Shown here piece after piece: positions 45,739 to 56,367 of a DNA stretch of 64,000 nucleotides. The stretch is taken from contig NC_134021.1 of assembly GCF_040712315.1 (NCBI RefSeq), positions 42,791,001 to 42,855,000 on the forward strand, read 5' to 3'. The notes beneath the pieces are model-generated. The model was not told where the DNA came from. It worked only from the letters and a program-made list of their open reading frames with translations, and made no database searches. Both the position numbers and the translations under genes were made by a program. Position 1 is the stretch's first letter; each line of letters begins with the position of its first letter. This DNA is from Castanea sativa (Eukaryota > Streptophyta > Magnoliopsida > Fagales > Fagaceae).

Positions 45739-47963
45739 ATCATATATATATATAAATAAAAGTGTTAGCCACATACTCAGTTTTTTCAAAATTACTTTCT
45801 AATAGTTTTTACCAAATGCTCAACTTATTAAAAAAGCTCAATTTCATTAAACACTTTTGAAAACCACACAAAATAATCCATAACTTTTGACACAGTTCAC
45901 CACGTGGTAAATTATAGTAAAAATTGAGATTATTTTGTGTCCTTACCATTTTTCATCTTAAAAATCTGATCAATAATGCAGGTACATTCATTCTGCACTT
46001 GGTACCTTGAGTTGTTAGAATAGATTATCCAATACGTATATGATAGACTAGGTGTTGTCCAAGAATCAATCAATCAATTTTAGTCAAAAAGTAAAAAATT
46101 GATGCACACTGTTTAAAAATCTGATCAATAATGCAGGTACATTCATTCTGCATATAGGACCTTTAGTTGTTTAATTAGAGTATCCAGCACATATATGAAC
46201 AAATATATGATAGAATTGGCGTTTTCCAACAATCATTCAGTCAATTATGGTCAAAAAGTAAAAAAAAAATTGATGCACAACCACCAATTGGACAGCAGCG
46301 TCAAAAACCATCGAATTGTTAGAAATTACTTGAATTTATTTATTTGAGAAAGAGAAGGGATACATCTATAATATTTTTACAATAAATTTTAAGTGGTTAA
46401 TTGTTATTGGTTCTAATATGAACTCATCACTTAAATTTATTTTTTACTCACACGTAACAACTATTAATAACCTGTCACTTAAAACTTGTTGTAAAAATAC
46501 TGTGGATATAATATTTCTTTTTAAAAAATTGTATTTATATTTTTTTTTATAACATGTAATTCATTTTTTATAAGCAGAGCATGAAATTTTTTATTCATTT
46601 TTATATAGATATAATAGAATTTAAATATGTAGTGTCAATGATTGTTCTTACTAATAAGTTAAGATACCAGCTGTTATTTTTTTATTTTTTTCGTAAACGA
46701 GAGCAGAGCATACAACACATTTGGGTCATATTTTCCAAGAATCATTTAGTCAAAATGGTTAAAAGCAATTAATGATGCACTCCCACCACTTGGATAGGAG
46801 TGTCGAAGACTGGTAAAGTAGTAGTAGTAAATTGTTCCGTCTCTCAACTTTACAGAAATTTCTTCTCAAAAAAAAAAAAAAAAAAAAAACCGAAGAATCT
46901 TATTTGGAGAGCTTGTGAGGGCATTTTACAGGCTTGTGTGATCTAATTTGAGTCTTTGACAAAAGGCATTGTCCTGAACTTTCTTATGCTCACTCGTCTT
47001 TTCATGTTTTAAGGTATGGAATTTGTTCCTGGATAAGTTACAACAGTGTGGGGGTGAGGCATTTCATAGACATGGCAGATTTTGCTTTGAAGTAGCTAGA
47101 TATTTTGGAAATTGGAAACTTTTGCGATTGTGGTGTGAATGCTAACGACGTTTTGAAATGAAAGTCGTGTCAATGGGACAAACCATGAGATTATAACAGG
47201 ACCATGAGTTGTTTGTTGGATTAGAGTATCCAACACGTATTTGATGGACTTGGAATTGTCCAACAATCATTCAGTCTATTTTTGCCAAAAAGACCTACTT
47301 CTTAGATAGGAGAGTCCAAAAACTGTCAAGTTGACACAAATTACTTAAAATTATTTCTTTGAGAAATTGAATTTTTTATATAACATGTTATTCCTTTTTC
47401 CAAGAGGATCATGTAAATTTGTTTTTCTTTTATATATACGATAGAATTTAAATTTCGGTGTCTTTCATATTAATTTTATCAATAAGTTAAAACTATAAAT
47501 TTAACTATATTTTGGGTTTAGTTTCATTTCTTTTAATTCAACACAAAATTCACATTAACCATTGATTGCAAAAAGAACACTCATAGTTCTACCCAAATCG
47601 TAAAGGTGTATACCAAGTTATTGAAAATGAAAGAAATGAATACACTAAACCAAATCAACATGTACCTAAATATGAACGCAATCATATTGATGGTAATATA
47701 AAAGAGAAATGTACACTTTCAAACTAAATCAAGTAATAAAATGAAATATAAAAAAAAATAAAAAGATAACAATCTGCTGATCTTTACTCCATGTATATTG
47801 TATTGGACTCCAATGGCAAAACAATCCTACTCACAATTCATAAAAACTAATTTTTTTTTAAAAAAAAGGAAGGAAAAAAACCATAATTATTAACACATTA
47901 AACTAAATAATACAAAGAAAAAAACCAAAGAGAGAATTTGATTCTCTTTGCAGTACTAAACTA
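45060..47963. other. AT-rich region with early copies of a recurring 120-bp module
   Basis: No gene. It includes a (TAA/TTA)n run at about 45,681-45,735, an A20 tract near 46,869, and four copies of a module (near 46,013, 46,150, 46,705 and 47,215) with phrases like GAGTATCCAACACGTATATGA, TTGTCCAACAATCATTC and CCACTTGGATAGGAGTGTC. The stretch 46,890-47,190 between modules is of unknown origin. Confidence 0.5.
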
Positions 47964-49867
47964 CCACTAAAATAAGGGTGGGAAAAAATGGAGAGACAAT
48001 CTAAAAGAAAAGGAGAGGTGTGAGATATTTTAAAATAGAGATAGTGTGTACTCATTTTTAGGAAATGCGTCTAACGTGTATGAGATAGTGTGTACTAATT
48101 TGATAAGTAGCAAAAATTTGATGGCAAGATGATTAGATTCGATATGCCACGACATCTACACCCATTAAAAAAAAAAATCAAAATTGTCACAAGTTAACAC
48201 AATAACCAGAAAATTTCTTTTGTTAGTGTTACTATTACATTCCATTTTCGTTAGCCTGAAACATGGGGGTTCTAAAAATAAAATGAAAAACTATGGTTGA
48301 GAGTTTAGGATAAATTACTTGTGGTTAGTAGAATCTTCTACTAAACAAATTGTAAAAATTAAAATTTAAAATTCTTGATCGAATAAATTTGAAGTTCAGA
48401 TTAAACTTGAAAACCAAAGTAAAAGTGATCCTATTTTGTAAGTAATGGTATACATGTGAGTTAGGGATGCATTTTTACCAGGTTGCCTTTTTAATTTTGT
48501 CTCTACTTAAACCTAAAGGTGTACAGTATTTTTGAACCGATGAAATATCCGACCAAAATAATGGTAGATTTTTTGTGTATGCAGGATTTAGAATATACAA
48601 CACATTTTTGGTAGTTTTCATAAAAATAAAATTAAAAATATTTGGGTAGAATTTTCCAAGAATGAGAGTATCCAACACGTTTGGGTAACATTTTCCAAGA
48701 ATGATTTGGTCCAGATTGTCTAAAAGCTACTTAATGATGGGAAAAACTATCATGCACCCCTACCACTTGGATAGGAGTGTCCAAGAACTACAGAAGTAGT
48801 TAAGTGTTCTTGTCTCTCAAGTTGATAGAAATTTCTTCTTAGAAAAAAACAGTTGACAAAAATTACTTGTCCAATTTGACTATAAAAAAAAAAAGAAAAA
48901 AGATGTTGAATTTATTTCTTTTCTTTCTTCTTGTTTTTTTTGTTTTTTTTTTTTGAACATCATATTATTCTTTTTCTAGGGTTGAATGACATGTATTATT
49001 GTTGCTATGATTTTTAGTTCTCAGAAACTATTAATTACTATAGATTCGTGCTCGTTTGGGATGCATTTATATGTTAACTTATTGCTTATTTTTTTTCTAA
49101 CGGCTTTTACCAAACACTTTAATTTTTTTTTTAATAAAAAACCCAATTTCATTAATCATTTTTTAAAACTGACACTTTTCAAAAAAATGAAATTTCAAAA
49201 AACTGAATAATAATGCAGGTTCATTTATGCCTGCGGGACCATGAGGTTTTGGATTAGAGTATCCAAAACGTATATGAAAGACTTGCCATTGTCCAACAAT
49301 CATTCCATCAATTTTGGCCAAAAAGTTAAATGATGCACACTCACCACTTGGATAGGAGCGTACAAGAAATGTCAAGTTGACACAAATTACTTAAATTATT
49401 TCTCTGAGAAATTGAATTTTTTTTTAATAAATATAGTAGAATTTAAAGTTATGATGTCCACTTCACTTTTTGATGATTATTTCTATCAATAAATTAAGAT
49501 ACCCACTAATTTTTGTGTACCCAATACCCACACATTTGGGGAGTATTATCCAAGAATCATTTGGTCAAGATTCGCTAAAAGCTATTAACCCCCACCAGGG
49601 CCACCACATGGATAGGAGTGTACAAGAGCTACTAAAGTAGCTAGCTGTTCTTGTCTCTCAAGTTGACAGGAATTTCTTCTTTAAAAAATCAGTTGACAGG
49701 AATTACTATACTAGAGTTGTTAAATTTGATTATAAAAAAAAAATGTTGAATTTAAATTTATTTCATTTTACCTTTTTTTTAACGTCATTTTATTTTTCTT
49801 TTTTTCAGTGTTGAATGACATTTACTATAATTGCTATGATTTTTAGTACTTCAAAACTTTTAATTGC

Positions 49868-50032
49868 ACTATTGCATACTCTTGGCGCGATGGTCACTTC
49901 ACAAGTATAAGTGCTTGTGGGGTGTGGAGGGTAAGGGCCAGGGTTTAAGTCTCTAGTAGTGAGTTTCACATACATATACACTTAAATTATGTTAGAGTAG
50001 AATTTCTATTTTGTATATAAAAATAAAAAATA
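49868..50032 (+). mobile_element. tRNA-derived SINE in unit A
   Basis: A box TTGGCGCGATGG (49,882-49,893) and B box GGGTTTAAGTCTC (49,941-49,953) are at normal spacing, followed by a body and an A-rich tail. The flanks are 15-base direct repeats with one mismatch (AAAACTTTTAATTGC / AAAACTTTTAATCGC at 49,853-49,867 and 50,033-50,047), the target duplication. Confidence 0.85.
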
Positions 50033-50221
50033 AAAACTTTTAATCGCTAAAGATTCATGCCCGTTTGAGATGCACTTCTAAGCTAACTTATTGCTTATTT
50101 TTTCTACTATTTACAGGTCCTACATACGTCACCTACTTATTTGATTTAACTTAAAACTAGATAAGTTGTTTCCAAACAAACACCTAGAAAGTTGATGAAT
50201 TTATTTCTTTTATTTTTTTTA

Positions 50222-50362
50222 GGGTCTATTTGGTAATGTTGTTTTAGTAACGTTATTTAAGTTTTGTGAAAATACAGGTAGGTGAAAAGGTATTATGGAA
50301 ATACGTATTGTGTTGTTTAAACAACAAAAACTGTTGTTTAAACAACGCAACCAAATAGACCC
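50222..50362. mobile_element. Tourist-like MITE with TTA duplication, unit A only
   Basis: The ends GGGTCTATTTGGT and its inverse ACCAAATAGACCC are flanked by TTA on both sides (50,219-50,221 and 50,363-50,365), the mark of PIF/Harbinger Tourist MITEs. An inner palindrome around TTGTTTAAACAAC is present. Units B and C have no insertion at the matching place. Confidence 0.85.
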
Positions 50363-51480
50363 TTAACATCATATTTTTTCTTCTTGAGTGTTGAATGGCA
50401 TGTAATATTGTTGCTACGATTTTTACTTCTTAGAACTATTTATTGTCAAAGAAGGTTAGGTATATGAAAAAAGTTAATAGATGTCCTAAAACTATTGTTT
50501 TATGAATTACTTTTAGAAATATTTTATGAGAAAAATGATAAAACAATTTTTTCTTTACGGATATTATTAACTTTCATCGGGTATATATATACATTTGTAC
50601 CAAGGTGAAGACTTTCCCACCGGATCTTTGGGGACTTGGTCACTTGGACCATATTATCTTTTAGCAAACTCGTTAATTTATGACATTATTATTCTATCAA
50701 GCTATTTCGCATCCTTAAGTCATATATTAATTTAATTGTTATGCGCAACACCAAAAGAAAGTGCTTAAGTATGGAATAGGATACCATTTGATGAAATTTA
50801 TTAATTTAATTTGTTTATCATCTACGTTGATGTTGAGGATTTGTACTTAGTGATAACAAATAACTATAATAAACCATGGGAAAAATAAGAATCAAATTGC
50901 CTATACAATTTCTTCCTCAAAAAAAAAAAAAATGCCTATACAATTTTGTATAACAAAATTCAAAATGCAAGAGGTAACACAGTCTTGATGAAGTATAAGC
51001 GTAGAAAGAGGATTTGTGGCAAGAGAAAAAAAACAATTCCCAAAAAGGGGAAGAAAAGATTTTCGTGCCTAAAACATGTAACTGGTGATTGATTTATGGT
51101 TTACTAATAATAATAATAAATATATTTATTATGATTAAATTTTGCATTCACACAATAGAGTTTGACTGTACAATTTTGAATGATTTTCTTATAAGAGTTA
51201 TGACCCTGAAAAAAAAAAGGGAGAATATACCAATTTACAACGCTTTATTTATTTGTTCTTTTGCTAGGTAAATAGGGAAGTGAAAATTTATATGCTACCA
51301 AGTTAAAATAAGCCTTTCAGAATAATTCATCAGTAATGAAGGGTTGCGTAGCAAAAAAGTTGCACAACTTTTAATTATTAGTTGGATAGAAGTAGAAAAT
51401 TCAAAACGTATATGATGGTCATGATATAAGCGTATTAATGGGGTTTTATTTATGGCATGGAATTCTTTGTCTTCTCAGTG

Positions 51481-51699
51481 TCACACTATTATGAAGTCCT
51501 CACATTTTGGCAACTTCCTCAAATCATTGTTAAAATGGTCCAAAAGCAATAAATATAAATCCCCATCAGTTATAAATATGGTTCCTATGTCCCGCAATTG
51601 ACTAAACAACTTTGAGGACCACTGATGTGTAGGCATTCCTCTACGTCTAGAAAGATTGTCAATAGCTAGCGTATCGATACCGGTCATAACGACTAGCAA
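51481..51699 (-). other. 72-codon open frame conserved in the tails of units A and B
   Basis: The - strand encodes a 72-residue protein starting MLVVMTGIDTLAIDNLSRRR, identical to the one at 55,905-56,123. In unit C (about 59,651-59,850) the frame is disturbed by small changes after HQWSSKLFSQ. I do not recognise the family. The identity follows from recent duplication of the DNA, so it is not evidence of selection on a protein. It could be a gene fragment. Confidence 0.3.
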
Positions 51700-53754
51700 C
51701 TATAACTGTACCCTTCTAAAATGTACTAATAAAATATCCGTCTACACCAACCTATATAGACTATAACGTGGGATTTCAGGTCCTTCAGCTAGTACCAGAA
51801 AAATAATTTAGAAAAAAAAAGGGTTATAAAATTGGATTAATATATATAGTTAGACAAATATTTGGGCATATAAATTATTTGGATTTTAAATACTAATTAG
51901 TCATTCTCCTTGCCTAATCAAAATGACATTCAATACGGTATTAACCACCAAAATAAGGGTGGGAAGAAAAAGAGAGGTGTGAGATATTTTAAAATAGAGA
52001 TGTGTGTACTCATTTTTAAGAAATACGTCTAACGTGTATGAGATAGTTTGTACTAATTTTATAAGTAGTAAAAATTTGATGGCAAGATGATTAGATTGGA
52101 TATGCCACGACATCTACACCCATAAAAAAAAAAAAAAATCAAAATTGTCACACTTTAACACAATAACCAGAAAATTTCTTTTGTTAGTGTTACTATTACA
52201 TTCCATTTCCCTTACCCTAAAACATGGGGGTTCTAAAAATAAAATGAAAAACCTTGATCGAGAGTTTAGGATAAATTACTTGTGGTTAGTAGAAGCTTCT
52301 ACTAAACAAATTGTAAAAATTAAAATTTAAAATCCTTGACTGAATAAATTTGAAAATCAAAGTAAAAGTGGTCTTATTTTGTAAGCAATGTTGTACATAT
52401 GAGTTATGGATGCATTTTTATCAGGTTGCCTTTCAATTTTATCTCTACTTAAACCTAAGGGTGTACGGTATTTTTGATCTAATGAAATGTTCAACCAAAA
52501 TAAGAGTAGATTTTTTGTGTAAGCAGGATTTAGAATATATAACACATTTGGGTAGTTTGCATAAAAATAAAATTAAAAATATTTGGGTAGAATTATCCAA
52601 GAATGAGAGTATCCAACACATTAGGGTAACATTTTCCAAGAATGATTTGGTCAAGATTGTCTAAAAGCTACTTAATGATGGGAAAAACTATCATGCACCC
52701 CCACCACTTGGATAGGAGCATCCAAGAACTTCAAAAGTAGTTGAGTGTTCTTGTCTCTCAAGTTGATAGGAATTTCTTCTTAGAAAAAAGCAGTTGACAG
52801 AAATTACTTGTCCAATTTAACTATAAAAAAAAATGTTGAACTTATTTCTTTTCTTTCTTCTTGTTTGTTTTTGTTTTTGAACATCATATTTTTCTTTTTC
52901 TAGTCTTGAATGACATATATTATTGTTGCTATGATTTTTAGTTCTCAAAAACTATTAATTTTCTAAAGATTTGTTTGCATTTTTCTAACCTCTTTTACCA
53001 AACACTTTATTTAGAAAAAAAAAAAAAAAAATTTCATTTATCATTTTTTTTTAAAACTGACACTTTTCAAAAAAACGAAATTTCAAAAAACTGAACAATA
53101 ATGCAGGTTCATTTATGCCCGCGGGACCATGAGGTTTTGGATTAGAGTATCCAAAACGTATATGATAGACTCCATTGTCCAACAATCATTCCATCAATTT
53201 TGGCCAAAAAGTTAAATGATTCGCACTCACCATTTGGATAGGAGCGTACAAGAAATATCATGTTGACACAAATTACTTGAATTTTTCTTTGAAAATTTGA
53301 ATTTTTATTTATTTATTTATAAATATAGTATAATTTAAATTTATGATGTCCACGCCACTTCTTGATGATCATTTCTATCAATAAATTAAGATACCGACTA
53401 ATTTTTTTGTGTACCCACACATTTGGGGAGTATTTTCCAAGAATCATATGGTCAAGATTGGCTAAAAGCTATTAACCCTCACCAGGGCCACCACATGAAT
53501 AGGAGTGTCCAAGAGCTACTAAAGTAGTAAGCTGTTGTTGTCTCTCAAGTTGACTGGAATTTCTTCTTTAAAAAATCAGTTGACAGAAATTACTATACTA
53601 GAGTTGTTAAATTTGACTATTAGAAAAAAAAAAAGATGTTGAATTTATTTCTTTTTACCTTTTTTTTTAACGTCATTTTGTTTTTCTTTTTTTAGTGTTG
53701 AATGATATTTACTATTGTTGCTATGATTTTTAGTACTTCAAAACTTTTAATTGC

Positions 53755-53919
53755 ATCACTGCACACTCTTAGTGCGATGATCACTTCATAAATATAAGTA
53801 CTTGTGGGGTATGGGGGCTAAGGGCCGGAGTTCAAATCTCTAGTAGTGAGTTTCACACACATATATACACTTAGATTAAGTTAGATTAGAATTTCAATCT
53901 TATATTAAAAAAAAAAAAA
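53755..53919 (+). mobile_element. tRNA-derived SINE in unit B
   Basis: Same insertion as in units A and C, duplicated with the unit. The A box is worn (TTAGTGCGATGA) and the B box reads GGAGTTCAAATCTC. Flanking copies are AAAACTTTTAATTGC and AAAACTAGTAATTGC. Confidence 0.8.
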
Positions 53920-54482
53920 AAAACTAGTAATTGCTAAAGATTCATGCCTGTTTGAGATGCACTTATAAGCTAGCTTATTACTTATTTTTTTCTATTATTT
54001 ACGGGTCCTACATACATCACCTACTTATTTGATTTAACTTAAAACTAGATAGGTTGTTTCCAAACAAACACCTAGAAAGTTGTTGAATTTATTTCTTTTA
54101 CTTTATATTTTCCTTCTTGAGTGTTGAATGACATGTAATATTGTTGCAACGATTTTTAGTTCTTAGAACTATTTGTTGTCAAAGAAGATTAAGTATATGA
54201 GAAAAGTTAAAGGATGTCCTAAAGCTATTGTTTTATAAACTATTTTTAGAAATATTTTATGAGTAAAATGATAAAACAATTAATTTTTTTACGGATATTA
54301 TAAACTTTCATCGGGTGTATAAATACATTTGTACCAAGGTGAAGACTTTCCCACCGGATCTTTGGGGACTTGGTCACTTGGACCATATTATCTTTTAGCA
54401 AACTCGTTAATTTATGACAATATTATTCTAGCAAGCTAGTTCGCACCCTTAAGTCATATATTAATTTAATTGTTATGCGCAA

Positions 54483-55158
54483 TGATGATGCCGAAGAAAA
54501 CACCAGTAAGCTGCGAACACTCTCCAGATCGATGCAACACCTGCGAAGAGAAAAATAGAAGATCGAACAGAGAGCACAGGTGTGATGCCGGCCAAAAACC
54601 CTCCGACGATCAAGTTAGAGTCTTAAACAACCCTAGAGTGCTAGAGTTGAGATAACTGTGCGTACCTTTGGGTCATGAGGGTTTTGGGGTATATATAGTG
54701 GTATGGAGCCGAAATAAACGCCTTGGTGAAGAAGTACTTTCCTTTTAGAAGAGTAATTTGTGGATCTTTGCATATCGTATAGAGCCATTTTCTTTATAGG
54801 AATCTTCTTGACTAAAGTCGAACGTGTAGCGCAAGAACTTTCCTTATATTCACGTATGTAGAAGTCAAGATAGACTAAGAATGAAGGTTGGATTACTTCT
54901 TCAGCTTTTACTTGCCAAGGTCGTCAGCCCACGTGTGCCTCCTACACTGTCGTTAGTCTATGTACGTCTCCAAAAAGAACGTCAGCTAAGGACCTTCACA
55001 ATAAAGGTCGTCAGCTTGATACTTTAGCCTAACGTCGTCACGTAAGGGGTGTGGCCTCGAACGTCAAAAGAAGGCGTCCTAATGACAATGGCTGACGGGT
55101 TGTATATTCCCGTAAGCCTTCTTAATGTACTGACAGCTTGTAAAAAACGTCACTATCA
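54483..55158 (-). mobile_element. solo LTR, 676 bp, in unit B only
   Basis: The element is TG...CA bounded (TGATGATGCC at the left, CACTATCA at the right) and flanked by CGCAA on both sides (54,478-54,482 and 55,159-55,163). Units A and C have the empty site (TTATGCGCAACA). On the - strand it has a TATA box (CACTATATATACCCC) and then a leader-like stretch, so its direction is probably -. The 61-codon + frame at its left end is not a gene. Confidence 0.9.
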
Positions 55159-55904
55159 CGCAACATCAAAAGAAAGTGCTTAAGTATGGAATAGGATACC
55201 ATTTGATGAAATTTATTAATTTAATTCGTTTATCATCTACGTTGATGTTGAGGGTTTGTACTTACTGATAACTAATAACTATAACAAACCATGGGAAAAA
55301 TAAGAATCAAATTGCCTATACAATTTCTTCCTCAAAAAAAAAAAAAAAAAAAAATTGTCTATACAATTTTGTATAATCAAAATTCAAAATGCAAGAGGTA
55401 ACACAGTCTTGATGAAGTATAAGTCTAGAAAAAGGATTTGTGGCAAGAGAGAAAAAATAATTCCCAAAAAGGGGAGGAAAAGATTTTCGTGCCTAAAACA
55501 TGTAACGGGTGATTGATTTATGGTTTACTAATAATAATAATAAATATATTTATTATGATTAAATTTTGCATTCACACAATAGAGTTTGACTGTACAAATT
55601 TTGAATGATTTTCTTATAAGAGTTATGACCCTGAAAGAAAAAGGGAGAATATACCAATTTACAACGCTTTATTTATTTATTCTTTTGCTAGGTAAATAGG
55701 GAAGTGAAAATTTATATCCTACCAAGTTAAAATAAGCCTTTCAGAATAATTCATCAGTAATGAAGGGTTGCGTAGCAAAAAAGTTGCACAACTTTTAATT
55801 ATTAGTTGGATAGAAGTAGAACATTCAAAACGTATATGATGGTCATGATATAAGCGTATTAATGGGGTTTTATTTATGGTATGGAATTCTTTGTCTTCTC
55901 AGTG

Positions 55905-56123
55905 TCACACTATTATGAAGTCCTCACATTTTGGCAACTTCCTCAAATCATTGTTAAAATGGTCCAAAAGCAATAAATATAAATCCCCATCAGTTATAAA
56001 TATGGTTCCTATGTCCCGCAATTGACTAAACAACTTTGAGGACCACTGATGTGTAGGCATTCCTCTACGTCTAGAAAGATTGTCAATAGCTAGCGTATCG
56101 ATACCGGTCATAACGACTAGCAA
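55905..56123 (-). other. second copy of the 72-codon frame (unit B tail)
   Basis: Predicted protein identical to that at 51,481-51,699, at an offset of exactly 4,424 bp. Unknown family, probably not a separate gene. Confidence 0.3.
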
Positions 56124-56367
56124 CTATAACTGTACCCTTCTAAAATGTACTAATAAAATATCCGTCTACACCAACCTATATAGACTATAACGTGGGATTT
56201 CAGGTCCTTCAGCTAGTACCAGAAAAATAATTTAGAAAAAAAAAGGGTTATAAAATTGGATTAATATATATAGTTAGACAAATATTTGGGCATATAAATT
56301 ATTTGGATTTTAAATACTAATTAGTCATTCTCCTTGCCTAATCAAAATGACATTCAATACGGTATTA

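Larger units (their letters stand above)
47964..51943. repeat. tandem unit A of a triplicated 3.7-4.0 kb array
   Basis: It starts at CCACTAAAATAAGGGTGGG and runs to the same point before unit B. It contains three copies of the 120-bp module, a SINE (49,868-50,032), a Tourist-like MITE found only here (50,222-50,362), and a conserved tail (about 51,300-51,943). Its left part differs from units B and C by several percent, while its tail is nearly identical to that of B. No gene is evident. Confidence 0.85.
51944..56367. repeat. tandem unit B (chimeric) of the triplicated array
   Basis: 4,424 bp including a 676-bp solo LTR. From its start to about 55,880 it matches unit C closely (SINE variant, no Tourist MITE, shared small indels). 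From about 56,019 to its end it is identical or nearly so to the tail of unit A rather than C. It holds three module copies and a SINE. Confidence 0.85.

Noticed and set aside
49882..49953. tRNA gene
   Set aside because: A and B boxes are present, but the acceptor and anticodon stems do not form a cloverleaf by eye, and the copy has a SINE body and target duplication.
54470..54655. 61-codon + frame with several Cys residues
   Set aside because: Lies mainly inside the solo LTR and crosses its target duplication; absent from the empty sites in units A and C.
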